Assembly: GCF_001411555.2 (NCBI RefSeq)
Contig: NC_049902.1
Location: 16,338,827 to 16,402,826, forward strand
From: Juglans regia
Taxonomy: Eukaryota > Streptophyta > Magnoliopsida > Fagales > Juglandaceae
Length of the DNA: 64,000 nt
Direction of reading: 5' to 3'
A program made the translations under genes and the position numbers. The notes under the pieces were generated by a model. That model saw only the letters and a program-made list of their open reading frames with translations, was not told where the DNA came from and did no database searches. Of the stretch, positions 1 through 12,012 are shown one piece after another; within the stretch, counting starts at the first letter, position 1, and every line of letters begins with the position of its first letter.

Positions 1-93
1 TGGTCGTGTAAGAGAGTGTGGAGAGAATGAAAGCTTGTAAAATTCGAGAATGAAAAAAGAGAAAAGCCCCTTGGGTGTGTGACTCCTCTCCCT

Positions 94-102
94 TTATATA
101 GA
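94..102 (-). promoter_or_regulatory. LTR TATA box
   Basis: The minus strand reads CTCTATATAAAGGGAG, a clear plant TATA box in the expected orientation for the LTR ending at 1939. Transcription would start about 30 bases further left, around position 60-65, in the LTR's R region. Confidence 0.5.
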
Positions 103-140
103 GTTCTCCAACAAAATCTCATTGGTTGCTAGTGACCCAT

Positions 141-260
141 TGCATGAAGGACAAGTGGTGTCTTTTCTGATGCATGTAGGACAAGTGACGTCTTTTCTAA
201 TGCATGTAGGACAAGTGGCACCTTTTCTGATGCATGTAGAACAAGTGGCTCCTTTTGCTA
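141..260. repeat. Four direct repeats of 30 bp in the LTR U3
   Basis: Four head-to-tail 30-base units start at 141, 171, 201 and 231, each beginning TGCATG and containing a GACAAGTG or AACAAGTG core. They lie just upstream of the LTR TATA box in the LTR's own direction, the usual place for enhancer-type U3 repeats. There are no spacers between units, so this is not CRISPR-like. Confidence 0.8.
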
Positions 261-1939
261 GCTATAGGGAACACAAAAGTATTCCTGAAAAGAATAGTTT
301 TGCCAAGTAGCGTGGCTCCTTGGAAATTTGAAATATCCCTCATCTTTGCTTTTCCTAGGAAATCTAAGAATATCCTTGCATGGAAGCCATGTGTCAAAGC
401 CCCTCTTTTGTCTCTCCTTTGGAAATCCAAAAAATCCTCTACATGAGTGACATGTGGCGTGGCATCTTGTCAAAATTTGAAATCCTAAAAGGCTCCTTGG
501 GTATGCTCTCCCATATGGTCCAAATTCAATGAATCTCTAGGGCAAATTTGACATTTGATAAATCCTAAGCATAGGCTTGAACCTTGTAGACTTGTGCATG
601 CTTTCCAAGTGGCGAAAGGCATGTAGGATGTGGGTGCATGTTCCCCATGCATCCTTCCCTTTCCCCATGCGTCTCTTTCTTTTACTATTTCCTTTTTCCC
701 TTGCATCTCTTCCTTTTCCCATATATCGTTTCCTTTTCCCATGAGTCTTTTCCTTTTCCCATACATATCCCTTACTCTTCCCTAAGCAAAAAGCTTCTTC
801 TTCCTTTGCATGTTACCTAGGTGGCCCTCCCACTTCCTTATGCTTCTCAGCAAAACATGACATGTGGCAATGTGGTGGCCAAAACCCTAGGGGTACAAGT
901 GTAATTTTCGTGCATTGTCTCTTCCACTCCCTTCTAGAACTTTTTCCTCTACTTATGCATGAATGACAAATGGCAAAATGTCAGAAAATAACTTGAGTGG
1001 GCGTGTGGCTTAGGGATCCGAAAGTCTCTTAGTTTTCCAATGTAAATCCTTTAGAAAATCTCACAATTGTCTTTCCTATGCAAAATTTTCTTGGAACTCT
1101 TCGCTAAGAACAAGTGGCATGAGGTGGAGGTGCTTGGGAGGGTGAGTGACGTGCACAACTCCTTGGAAAGCACAAAAATCTTGTTGGTGCTTGTGTAGTC
1201 CATTGGGGTTCTTGAAACCATGTCTCCTCATTTTCCTCATCCACTTTTACATCCAGGTTCAATGTATCTAGATGTGAGGTATGCATGCGAGACGTGACAT
1301 GTGGGTAGGTGCAATGGGCGTGTGCCCTAGGTGTGTGCCGAGCCCTACATCCTCCTCCATCTCCTTAGCTTCTTCTAGAAACTTTCAAGCATGTTTGCCA
1401 AGTGGCACCAATGTGCTAACCTAGGTGATTCTTGCCTAGGTTCCACTTCCCTATGCAAGATTTTGCCATTTCCCAAGACAAAACTCTTCACCTTTCATTT
1501 GCATCCATGACACTTGGCCAACTCTTCTAGAAAGCCGAATCCTCCCTTGCTTCTTCCATTTTTTTTTTCTAGAAATCCAATGCATGCTTGACAAGTGTCA
1601 TCCTTGTATTTTCCCAAAGTTCTAAATGATAAGTGACTTTCCAAAAATGACCAAAAACTCCTTCTTGAAGCCAAGTGGCATCATGTCCTTGCCTAAAGGG
1701 TAAACATGAGGCTTTCAAAGTCAAAGTCCTTAATGGGCCAAATTCCTATGGGCCTTTTCTTCTATTTTTTTCTTATGGGCTTTTTAACTTAGAACTCCAA
1801 GATCCAATCCAACAAAAATAGAAAGTGGCCTAAAGAATTCTTCTCACACTTAGCCAATAAACCAAATAAATAAATAAATAGATAAATAATATCCACAATA
1901 ATTACGAATGGAATCTTAGCAAAAATCCAGGGCATTACA

Positions 1940-2489
1940 AATAAGCTTAGCCCCACCACCTAAATAAATGTGGAAACTTGAACCACAAAAAAAGGACAAT
2001 GGGCGACACACTCTTTAACATTCCAAATAAACAAGCGTAGCATCGCATTAGGCTATTAGCTTTGTCTCCAAGAAAAAAGAACAATAGACCCCAAGTGATC
2101 AGATCTCCCTTTGACCCTACAAAGTCTATTTGTTCAAGAGATGGAAGAAGAAAATACAAAGGAACCCAAAAGACCCTATCTCGTCTGATTGACACCCTTA
2201 GCATAAAATTTGATTTTTGCTTTCTTCCACTTGCCACTGAAGCTTCCACCCTCTCAAACTAGACTCCTTACACATTATCTTCAGATAGGAAGAAGTGCCA
2301 ACTCATGTCAAGTTCCCTAGCAACATGTCAAACCCTTGCACCCCACTCCAAGCGTCAATGAATGCAATCGGGTAATCCTAGAGTAAGGTCATCGATTTGA
2401 GACCAGGTTTGAAAGAAAATTTTTGAAAGTGAATAGCCCCCAATTGAATACATTGAAGGAGAGAATCAAATCTGAAATGAAGAAATAGG
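1940..2489. other. Unassigned stretch between two LTRs
   Basis: A 100-residue open frame lies on the minus strand (2249-1947) and a 66-residue one on the plus strand. Neither shows a motif I recognise, and both sit between transposon sequences. It may be old retroelement or flanking DNA. No gene is claimed. Confidence 0.3.
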
Positions 2490-3455
2490 CTGCATGTAAC
2501 ACCCAGACCCTAGAGGAGCCAAACCACCTATAGAACAACATGGTTTTGATGTGCCAATTCTTCTTGCATTTTTTCCTCTCCTTTCCCTCCGTCGGTTTCT
2601 CAGATTTATCCTCCCCACGATTGTCTCCTTTTCCATCAGTTCTTTTTTTCTCACCAACTCATCTACTTTCACTCCACTTCTTTTCAGTTATTTTGTTTAT
2701 CTCCACAACTACATCACGTTGTCTTACCCGACAACATCACAAACTATGTCTCTCGCCCCTCTATTTCTTCGTAAGTTTCCATCGCTCCACGAACCAGCCA
2801 CTTCCCAAGCCCCCCCTCTCGGTTGGTCTCACTGCCATGAATCACCGTTTACATCCCAAGCAAGCCGAGTAAACGTAGCTCTTTCCATCCACAACGTCTG
2901 GGAAAAATAGCCAGCCATTACCATGAACGGAGGCCTAACCCGAGACGCAGCCTTGTGTCGCAGTAGCAACACTACACCAGAGCGCCACCTCACCGTAGAT
3001 TCACATCTTCGTAGACCACGGCACTGACTCACGGGGAGAGGACCACACTAGGCACAGCCTTCACGGACAGCCCAGTTTCACGTCTGCTCTTACCACCGTC
3101 GAACTCACCATGCACGGTTGTCCCTCCCAAGTTGCCTAGCCCTTTCTGTCGTCACAACCGTGCAGCAAGAACCACCACCGAAACTCCGTAATGCACAACC
3201 CAACCCAGCCTCTGTTTTCTTACACCCAAAACAGAGCACCCCAAAGCCATCCACAGCCCTCCCCGAATGGACAACTCAGCCACTAGCCACGGCATGGGGA
3301 CGTCCATCGACGTGGATAGCTCCTCCGCGCTGTCATAACCTTCACAGAAAGTACCGCTGGGAACTGCACTCAATTCCAACTCCGCCACTTTGCTCTCGGT
3401 AAGCCACCTCGATCCTCCCCACTGCCCTCTCTCTGTCTCTCTTTCCCTCACAGTA

Positions 3456-3460
<5 letters not shown>

Positions 3461-3487
<27 letters not shown>
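3461..3487. repeat. (CT)n microsatellite in LTR leader
   Basis: An uninterrupted CT dinucleotide run within the pyrimidine-rich part of the family A LTR. Comparable CT runs occur at the equivalent place in the LTR at 7939-10736 (8680-8711) and in the copy from 20025. Confidence 0.9.
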
Positions 3488-4744
3488 ACAGTACACTACC
3501 GCTGCTTCCAGCAGCACCGCTGTAGATACCAACCCAGGCCACCACTACAAGTGACTCTTGGTAAGCTGCTGCCATATGCAATCCCTACCCAGGGTTTTCG
3601 TTTCAAATCGGGAATATGTAGTAGTCTGCATGTTAGCTTTTAACTTGGGGTGTAATTAGGATAGTACCCCTAAATTGTTAAGGTGGGCTTGGGCTCACAA
3701 GGTTTTGGACGATAGTGGACTTATTTTTTAATTGGGTAGGGCTTTATTGATGAGATTGGATTTAATATGTTTAAATGGGCTCTATTTTATTTCATAATAG
3801 TCTAAAAACTTTTATGTTTACAGAAATTATTTAAGTGATTTAAATTGTTATGAAGTAAAGATTTCTTTCAAACTTATTTTGAAGTAAACTATAACTGTAT
3901 AATTTTATTTTTAAACACTTTAGATACGATCTAGTTTATTTTTATTAAATAAATTTTGTTGTTTACTTTAAAATATCTTGATATAATTATATTATCTATT
4001 ATCAAATTTTATACTTAGATTTCAATAGTAAATAAGTTAGAATTTAATGTCTTAGTTGGAGATATGAAGCGAGTATCGATGAATTTTGGGAAGCGATGGG
4101 ATTTTAGGGTATTGAGAATATTAGGTTTTGAGGAATTAAAATAGGTTAACTTAGTCTTTTAGGTTTAAATATCGAAATACGTTTTCGATTGAAAATTTAC
4201 ATAAGTAATGTGACTATTTTATAAGTGATGATTAATAATTGTTCAGCATTGTTGAGGAAAATTTTTAAAAAAGTTAAGAAGTCCATGTAAGCGGGGTTCC
4301 TATACTAGCTTTGCATTAATAAATGAAATGAGGTTGACTTTGAAAATTTACATTTTTTTTTTTTAAAGAAATCTAAAAATTACCTCAGATGTTTGTTCTG
4401 TATATGCATGAGTTGTGTTAAGTGAAATATTTTCTGTCATGATTAGTGTAGACAATGACATGAGCTAATTTTGTACATACTATTTTCTGAATAGAGAAAA
4501 CTGCGAATACAAAATTTTTGAAAAATGTTGTTTTGATTCAATAAAGATGTTCTGATTCAGGAGAACTAAAAGTTTTGCTTTGACTAGATGAAGATGTTTT
4601 GATTCTGTTATTTTGAACATGTGAAATGATCTAAAGTTATTCAGTATTATGTTTTGATATGATGTGTCATCTAAAAACCTTGGCATAAATTTCTGATTCT
4701 GTATCTGAATATAATCTGGTTCTGATGATGTTTCTATTCTGTTT

Positions 4745-4985
4745 CCGTTAGGCCCTACCACGAGTATAATATTGGTATATGACCCTGCCATAGGTATAAT
4801 AGAAGTATACGGCCCAGTCACGGGTATAATAGTGGTTTATAACCCTACCACAGGGATTAAACATGATATACGGCCCAGCCACGCTTATAATGGTGGTTTA
4901 TAACCCTGCCACGGGAATTAAACATGGCATACGGCTCAGTCACAGGTATAATAGTGGTTTATAACCCTACCATGGGGGTTAAACA
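4745..4985. repeat. Minisatellite of about 62 bp in the LTR
   Basis: About four degenerate copies of a unit alternating TATACGGCCCAGCCACG and GGTTTATAACCCTACCA words. The family A copy at 20025-22295 keeps one unit near 21775 (ACCCTACCACGAGGGTTAAAC), so the array expanded or contracted between copies. Confidence 0.75.
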
Positions 4986-5612
4986 TAATATTTGTTCTGA
5001 TATGATACTTTGATATGATATTAAGATGATCTCTCAGATTATGATATGCCAAATGATTTTTAAATAAGAATGTTTCTGAAAATTTCACTCTGATGTTTTG
5101 ATAACATGCTTTGATTTTACATTTTGAAAGCAAAATGTTCTAATTCTGCATTCTGAAAGTAAATATTTTGTTTTGTATTCTAAACTCTGTAAATACTCAT
5201 ATTTACATACTAGTATATGTTCTATGCTTACTAAGTTGTATATAACTCACTCATTATCTTCATAATATTTTCAACTGGTTTGGATGTTTCAGCTGAAGTT
5301 CAGGAATAGGGAGCATGGGTAAGGCTATGTGAGCATAGTGAATTAAATACAAAGATGGTTCTTTGGTTTTTGGAGAAATGGAGAACTTTATTAAGTAGTT
5401 TTGTTTTGCTCTGTTGACTGAGTATTTTGGAAGGTTGACATTTATTTTGAGACTTTGTGGTGTTCTTAGTTAATTATTTTGGGAATAGATGATTTAAAAC
5501 AATGGGATCTATGTGTATTGAGAAATTAGGGTCTATATATATACTACGAGGTGTGATTTTAAGTGACAGGAGCTAGCTCCCTGGAACTCTGGGACCGAGG
5601 CATTACGTTGCA

Positions 5613-6368
5613 TCCCTAAAACACATACAAGGAGGGAACTATAGCCCCTAGCATCTAACCAAGCACCATCATGAACATGATTACAAACCACCTCCTATTC
5701 CCATGCCATCCACCTAATTCCCAAGTAAAGTTTGAAGAATCATCGCATTCAACCATCACTTAACACATAATCCTTTGATTGACTCCAAAAGTTTGAAGGA
5801 AATTGAATGAAGGATTGGAAGAAGCCAAATGGCTTTTCTCGGCTATCACCAACATCTTACCTCTCATCCACCTCTTCCACCATGAAGACATGTGTCCCTC
5901 ACTCTCATCTCTTTCTTACACGAGAAAGGAATCGATTTTGCACCTACTAGGGCCTTAGAACCGAACTAGCTGAGGAAAACTAGTGGTTTTAGGCAATGGT
6001 TTTCGAGAAGAGAAAGGATTCGATCATGATCAAGCCAAGTTCATTGGAACTTGTTCAACTCATAAATGATTTCATCCTAGGGTAGATATAAGATTCCATA
6101 GTTGCACATATGAAAATAAAGCATTAACATCATCATCACCCTTAGCCGAATTCACCATGGTAAGATTAGGGGTAAGATGTTGGGTAACCTATGGCATGAG
6201 TTGCTTCTTGAATGATCTTCTTCTTCAAATGAAGCCTATAAATAGCATCCCTCACACCTTACTTCACCTCACACTACTTGCGAAAGAATTTGAGTGATAT
6301 AGAGAGAAATTCCAAAAAGAGTGAAAGAAAGAGTGCGATAGCCGAGTACTTGGAAGGAAAGCTTCAAG
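5613..6368 (+). mobile_element. Older LTR-like sequence, left part, with TATA box
   Basis: This stretch ends at the target site of the solo LTR at 6369 and should continue at 12759 once that insertion is removed. It has the same layout as the better-defined LTRs: a U3-like region, a TATA box (TATAAATA, 6237-6244) and a transcribed-looking leader. The right part (12759-13617) carries the stem-loop motif shared by these LTRs. Its own 5' end is not found and may have been lost where the family A LTR inserted. LTR identity is an inference from layout. Confidence 0.4.
6237..6244 (+). promoter_or_regulatory. LTR TATA box
   Basis: GCCTATAAATAGC is followed about 30 bases later by a CTTCACCTCACAC leader, the arrangement expected of a plant core promoter. 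It would drive the older LTR described at 5613-6368. Confidence 0.45.
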
Positions 6369-7339
6369 TGTGACGACCAAGACTTTCTAGGCTTTTGTAT
6401 AAATTTTTTTTTTAGAGCCCAAGAGAGTTTCGGCCCTTGTAAGAAATTAGGGTTTTTGAAGCCCAATAAAATTAGAGCTCATGCCCAACTTGAGGTTTAT
6501 GCATGGTACTTGACATCCAATGAGGTTATGTATAGAGCTTGATGAATCTAGATAAAAATAAGGGAAGAGAGGTGAGAAGGAGCTCGGTTTTGGCTTACAC
6601 GCCTATCATAGGAAAAGCTAGCGCTTTTTGCCATGTGTCAAGCATGCATGAAGATCTTTGCTTGTGGAAGGAAGCCTTTGACACATGTCACTATGGGGAA
6701 AGAACTTAGAAGGAAATGATTAGGAATATGAAAAAATGAAGCAAGGGAAGGCCAAGAGGCCATGGACGACAATAATGGGGGAGCAAAAAGGTTGCTTTTT
6801 GCCGAGTGACTTCCATGCATGAAGGTAGGTAAAAAAAAAGGTTTTCTTGGGAAAGAGCAAGGTCAAGCTTAGAGGGAGGCTACACGCCCAAGGCTTCTAG
6901 AAGGATGTTTTGTGTAAGAAATCCCTTGAAGTGGGCGGCTAGGGTAAGGGTCTTTGTGCCATAATTGACCAATCACTTATTTGTCCAAAAGTGTGGTGAA
7001 AAGAAAATCTCCTAGGGAAGTGTAGGGTTTGGGCAGTCCATGCAATGCACACACAATCCACATGCCGCTTGGCACACATGCACATTTGTAAGAGATGAAG
7101 GGAAATTTGAGTTTAGTAAAAGACCATTTAGCCATAAGATACATTGAATCAAGGTAAGAAAAGAAAGGGCAAAAGAGGAAGTCAGGTTCGGTTGGGGAGA
7201 GAAGGATGCCACATGCTAGAAGATATTTTAGGGCTTCCAACTTGAGCTAATGATGAGCTAGAGGAAGAAGGTAGTAGGGCTACACGCCACTTGGCAATCA
7301 TGCATGAGCTTACTTCATGCAAGAAGGCCCTTGAGTGTC

Positions 7340-7348
7340 TATAAAAAG
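7340..7348 (+). promoter_or_regulatory. LTR TATA box
   Basis: GTCTATAAAAAGGGAAG matches the plant TATA consensus and lies about 970 bases into the LTR starting at 6369, so U3 would be roughly 1 kb and the start of R near 7370. Confidence 0.55.
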
Positions 7349-8168
7349 GGAAGAGCTAAAAACCCTAGAACCCTTTTGGCCATATTTGTGATTTGCTCTT
7401 GTAAGTTTCGGTTACCCCATTTTCTTCTAAGTATCCATCACTTTCTCACCATCCAAACTACCCTTTGAGAGTAAGCAGAGTGAAGGGACACTTGCAAGAA
7501 GAAGACCTAGATGGTATGAGAGCAATTTCTCTTTTGTTACCCACACACACACGCATGACTTCAAGGAAGAGAGGTCTCGATTTTGAGTCAAGTTCATCTA
7601 GAACTTATGCTCTCACACACGCACACTTGAGCTAGAAGAAGAAAGTTCATGTTTGAGGAAAGTGGGTCACGGCACTAGTGAGTAGTAGCTAGGGTTTGTA
7701 TTGAAGGAAAGTTTCAGATTCAAAGAGGGAAGGGTTCAAAAACTTGGTTTTTCTTGGAAAGAAAAATGTGTAAGAAATACTACACATGAACACTTGGTTA
7801 GGGTTTCTCTTGAGCAAGGATTCTAACTTGTATTGTATACGATTTTTCAGCTTGCTATTAGAAAAATACATTTCAGATTTTTGTAAATATACATCTAACT
7901 TGTACTTGGATATTTTATGCATATGGTTTGTGAACTTGTGTAACATCCCGATCCTATATCATTAGAGACAATTACACAAATATTTTATTAGGTTTGATAA
8001 TTAGGTTATTATTATTATTATTATTATTTAAGATTTTATTGTTATTAGGATAACTACTCTCATATTTTAAGTTCCACGTTTTCCCTCCTCTCCGCCCCGC
8101 ACGTCTCCTCTCCTATGCATGCACGTCTCTTTCCTTAGGGTTTTATTTTTAGGGTGTTCTCTACCACC

Positions 8169-8179
8169 TATATATATAT
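8169..8179 (+). promoter_or_regulatory. LTR TATA-like element
   Basis: CACCTATATATATATG occurs about 230 bases into the LTR starting at 7939, just before the GC-rich leader. It is placed as a U3 TATA box would be, but the match is to a simple TA run, so confidence is modest. Confidence 0.35.
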
Positions 8180-8675
8180 GTTTATACGCTGGATCTTCTG
8201 CATAAAGAAAACCTCATGCCGCAGACCAAGAACCACTTCGAGCCTTGCCCAGCCCATGCTCAGCCCCGCTACCTGCAGTGCCGTAGACCCAACGGAAACC
8301 AACGTTGCATGGAATGACAGAACAAGAATGACTCTGTTTCTCTCTCACGAAACAGAGCACCCCTTGTGTCGTGCCGCGAACCACCATCAACCACGGCGAC
8401 TCCAAGCTGCCCAGAACACGCCGACGCCACCACCAGCCACCTTAGAAGACACCGGACCATCCCCAGCCGCGAGGACACGCCGCAGCAGCCACGGACGTGA
8501 AGGCCGAAGCCTCTGTTTCGCTTCAACGGTAGCCACCTAGAGGGACGTCGAACCACCGACCAACCACCACAGAAACTGCCGGACGCCCTTGTCCCGTCGC
8601 ACCCACTCCCTTCCGGGAAGCCTACTGCCGTCGCCACCCTCCTCTCTCTCTCGGCAGCGTTTCAGCGTGGCAGAG

Positions 8676-8679
<4 letters not shown>

Positions 8680-8711
<32 letters not shown>
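8680..8711. repeat. (CT)n microsatellite in LTR leader
   Basis: An uninterrupted CT run inside the pyrimidine-rich leader of the solo LTR, equivalent in place to the run at 3461-3487 of the family A LTR. Confidence 0.9.
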
Positions 8712-8714
<3 letters not shown>

Positions 8715-9297
8715 TTCGGCGTCGCACCACCACAGATGAGCCCCCAGTCGCGCCGTCGTGACCCCCGCCTTCCGCCAGAGCCGTCGTGCCCTGCAGCCCT
8801 CTCGGTGAGCCCCTGCCTCGTACGTTTCTCTACCATTCTCCCAGCCTCTGTTGCCTTGAGGTTTTAAGTTTTATTTCTTTTAGATTTCAGTTGCTGCAGT
8901 GTTTAATAAGATTACGTATATGCCTTTTTAATCTAGTGTCTGGCAGAAATGTTTTAAATTACATTCATAAGTTTATATATGTTAATTATGGATATTATTA
9001 AATCATTTCATTTATAGTTGAGTTGGGCTTAATATTTTCAAGTTGAGTTTAATTTTATTAAGTAAATATATTAGTCAAATGCTCTTTTATTAAGAAAGTG
9101 TTTAAAGAATTTAAAATGTGTTTAAAGGTATATTATGGAGCTTATAGTTTATTTAATATTCCTTTACCTATTTAGTCAGACTTTAATGAAATTATTATGT
9201 TATAGTTTAAAAAGAATTAAGGAATATGTTATGAGTTTTGAATAATATTATGATTAAATCTACTTTTATTAATCGAAGGCTTTCACCAATTATTTTA

Positions 9298-9334
<37 letters not shown>

Positions 9335-12012
9335 TTAATTATATTTGAAAGATTAGATATCATTTTTTTCAGCAGTAAGAGTTTTTAAATTATTTTGAGC
9401 GTTTTATTAAATGAGATTCTACTGTCTATTTTTAATAGATGTTTGTTATATTTATGCTATTAAAGTTGTAGGTTGAAAATAGAGAAATATGTTAAGAATA
9501 TTTAAATGATATTAATATTTACTAGATTTCTTATAAGAATTAATAATTATGTTAAGAAATGAAAGTTATTTTAAGAATTTAAGTTTTATGACGTATTTAA
9601 AATAGCTCAAGTATTTCTACTAAGTTTTAATATGTTATTTGTATTTAAGTAATTTAAATACTATGAATTATTGATTTTAGTGTTAAGCAAATTTTGGTTT
9701 GACTATGTTTTAGAATTCCGAATTTAGTTAAGTAAGATATTAGCATTTATTTTAGTTCCAAACAATTTAGTGATAGTTATTTATTGAATATAGGTCTCAA
9801 GTTACGAAGTATTATTCAAGGAGAAACGCATCGAGGTAAGTAAATTTGATCATAAATTAGGATCATCACAGTTAACTTATATGTATGTATTATTCAAGCC
9901 AGTTCTTCGATAGCCATTATTTATGAACCGCTCATGTCATATGCAAGCATGTCATCCAGCATAGCATACAATCAGGTCATTCCGCATCATGTTTAAATTC
10001 AGAAATTATGATTTATGTATGTAATATGTCATACATCTCATGTGTATAAGACACGTAAGCCATCTTAATTTCAAGTGTAAGATAAGTTCAGATCAGTTAA
10101 TAAGATGGCCATTCAGATGCATGGTACCAATGCAGTTCAGTTTCAGGGTGGTGTGCAAGCCACGAACTCAGTCGTGGTCCACCATAGTATGCTAGAATAC
10201 TATCAGCGGTTCCCCTTGCTGCAGCGGGATGTGGGGCCGGTGCACAACCTTGCACACAGGGTTAAGTGTGTTGGCCAGTCAGATAAACCAGTTAGTTAGT
10301 TCAGATAAACCAGTCATACATAGCATAAGCATGAATAGTCATGAATTTTAAGCTCAGCATGAAAGTTCTTATGAAAATCTTATGTTTATTACGTTTTCAT
10401 TATGATAGATTTCTTACTGAGTCATCGACTCATTTTAGTTTATTTTCATGTTTTTAATTACCCAGGTGAAGATGATGATTACGAGCAGGCAGGCCAGGAG
10501 TAGAAGGAGCATTTTAGTTTTGTTCAGACTTTTTAAAATAAAATGTGTCTCTTATGACGAATTTATTCAGTTATTTCTTTAATGTTTTTGGGAAGACATT
10601 TTTATTAGACCTTTTATTTCATAATAAATTATTTCAGTTTATTTTTCAATTGTGAAATTAGAGAATCGCTTGCCGGGTTTATTTTTCATGAAAAAAAATA
10701 CGTGACACACCTAGCCTACGGGAAGGGGGTGTTACAACTTGTTTGTTGATTAAGTTTTTGTATGATTGTTTGGAACTTGATGTTCTTCCCTGTGTTATGA
10801 ACTTCTTTGTTATGATTATTTTAAAGCATGATGGAAATGGTTTGAGGAAGATGCGTATGATATGAAAGAGGGAGTAAGAATGCCATATTAGGGTTTGGTT
10901 TTTACCATGTTTGTTTATGCATGAATGGTTGTCACTCAAATGTTTTAGTATGGGACTAAACTCAAGAAAATATTGTCCATAACCACAAGGAAGGGTTTCG
11001 GTCATCTATGAGAAATTCTTTATTAATTTATGTTCAATACATTAGAAGATTTCAAGTTCATGAAACTTGATTGAAATGCATGTTTACTAAGATAAGAGGT
11101 TTCAGCTAACCCCTTGAATGAAGCATGATGATTGGAGTCTTAAGATTGAGGTGTTACGAATGATGTGTGGTTAGGTTAGGGTTATATGTGTTTCGGCCCT
11201 TACATAATGATGATTGGAATGTATACCTTTGATTAGTTCGTATGCCTTGAATTGTTATAAGTGAATATGTTCGCATGTTCTAATATTTTCAAGCTGTAAT
11301 GGGATATGCATTGCATGTATGGATGCTTTATTTTATGATGAACATTTCGGTATTCATGGTTATAATGAAGCATTGTGGTATTTCAAGTGTCTCATGAAAG
11401 TTCTAAGGTCCATTTTCATGTCACATGCATTGGGATTGTGAAAACTCTTTTTGAAAGGAAAAGAGTCTTTTTAAAAGGTAAAGTTTTTATCATGACCCCA
11501 AATGCTGGGACGGGGCAATGTCCTTGTGGAACTCCTCTGTCCTCTCAGGAGTGTTTAAAATGAAGGGATACCCCTGAGTCGACGAAGTAGTGTCAGCGGA
11601 TCTTGAATGGTACCTAAAAGAAAATGATACCGGAGCAAAATTGCACCTAAAGCTAGTGGGTTCACCTACGGTGAAGGTGAAATGCAAGCTGCCATATATG
11701 AAAGTCAAGACGTAGTCACCTTGGTCAAAGTGGCCAATGGTTGATGCGGTAACTAGTGGGGAACACACGGTGCATAGGGGAGCCGTGAGGTATCCAATGT
11801 TACGTTATGATATGATATGTTATAAGTCAAGAAACGCTATGAGCTCATAACTATGAAATGAAGAAGCACGTTTTGAAAAGTCAAGGTTATGAAAGTCGTG
11901 TTTTTATACAAAGTCTTTGAAAGGTCAAGAGCATATGTACAAGTCCATGTCCATGCATCCATTATTAAGGTTGCTGCATATGGTTATGATATCTGCTATT
12001 TGTTTACTTACT

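Larger units (their letters stand above)
1..1939 (-). mobile_element. Long LTR of a Ty3/gypsy-type element, minus strand, running off the left edge
   Basis: Read on the minus strand this begins at 1939 with TGTAATGCCC, the TGTAA-type LTR start used by the other elements in the window. It continues through a long U3-like stretch rich in CATG words and short repeats to a TATA box near position 97, then runs off the window. The plus-strand sequence beyond 1939 (AATAAGC) has no pyrimidine run, so there is no polypurine tract next to this end; it is therefore a 5' LTR or a solo LTR rather than a 3' LTR. No protein of substance is encoded; the short open frames are chance or low complexity. The Ty3/gypsy assignment rests on similarity of ends and layout to the other LTRs, not on an attached pol gene. 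Confidence 0.6.
2495..5607 (+). mobile_element. Solo LTR, family A, about 3.1 kb
   Basis: The element starts TGTAACACCCAGACCC at 2495 and ends GGCATTACG at 5607, where a standard end would be ACA. It is flanked by CTGCA (2490-2494) and TTGCA (5608-5612), a 5-bp target duplication differing at one base. Inside it are a pyrimidine-rich leader with a CT microsatellite, a donor-like GTAAGCGGGG segment near 4290, a minisatellite at 4745-4985 and a TTACTAAG motif near 5229. The copy at 20025-22295 shares the GTAAGCGG segment, the ACCCTACCACG minisatellite words and the 3' end layout. Both flanks are present with no internal region, so it is a solo LTR. Small open frames in its first kilobase (for example 2551-2910) are low-complexity translations of CT-rich leader. 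Confidence 0.7.
7939..10736 (+). mobile_element. Solo LTR, about 2.8 kb, with exact 5-bp target duplication
   Basis: Begins TGTAACATCCCG at 7939 and ends GGGGGTGTTACA at 10736, with perfectly inverted TGTAACA/TGTTACA tips. ACTTG flanks it on both sides (7934-7938 and 10737-10741). No gag or pol sequence lies between the ends, so it is a solo LTR left by recombination. The layout is a TATA box at 8169, a GC-rich pyrimidine leader with a CT microsatellite (8680-8711), a long AT-rich segment with an AT run near 9300, and near the 3' end a perfect small stem-loop (TGAGTC at 10418-10423, GACTCA at 10427-10432). The 128-residue and similar open frames at 8154-8836 run through simple CT and GC-rich leader on both strands and are not convincing proteins. 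Confidence 0.85.

Noticed and set aside
141..260. CRISPR-like 30-bp repeats
   Set aside because: The units are contiguous without spacers and lie in a plant LTR.
2540..3532. Overlapping ORFs of 94-126 residues
   Set aside because: Low-complexity translations of the family A LTR leader, including a (Arg-Glu)n run from the CT repeat.
8154..8867. ORFs of 92-128 residues on both strands
   Set aside because: They overlap on opposite strands in a GC- and CT-rich LTR leader and include translated microsatellite.
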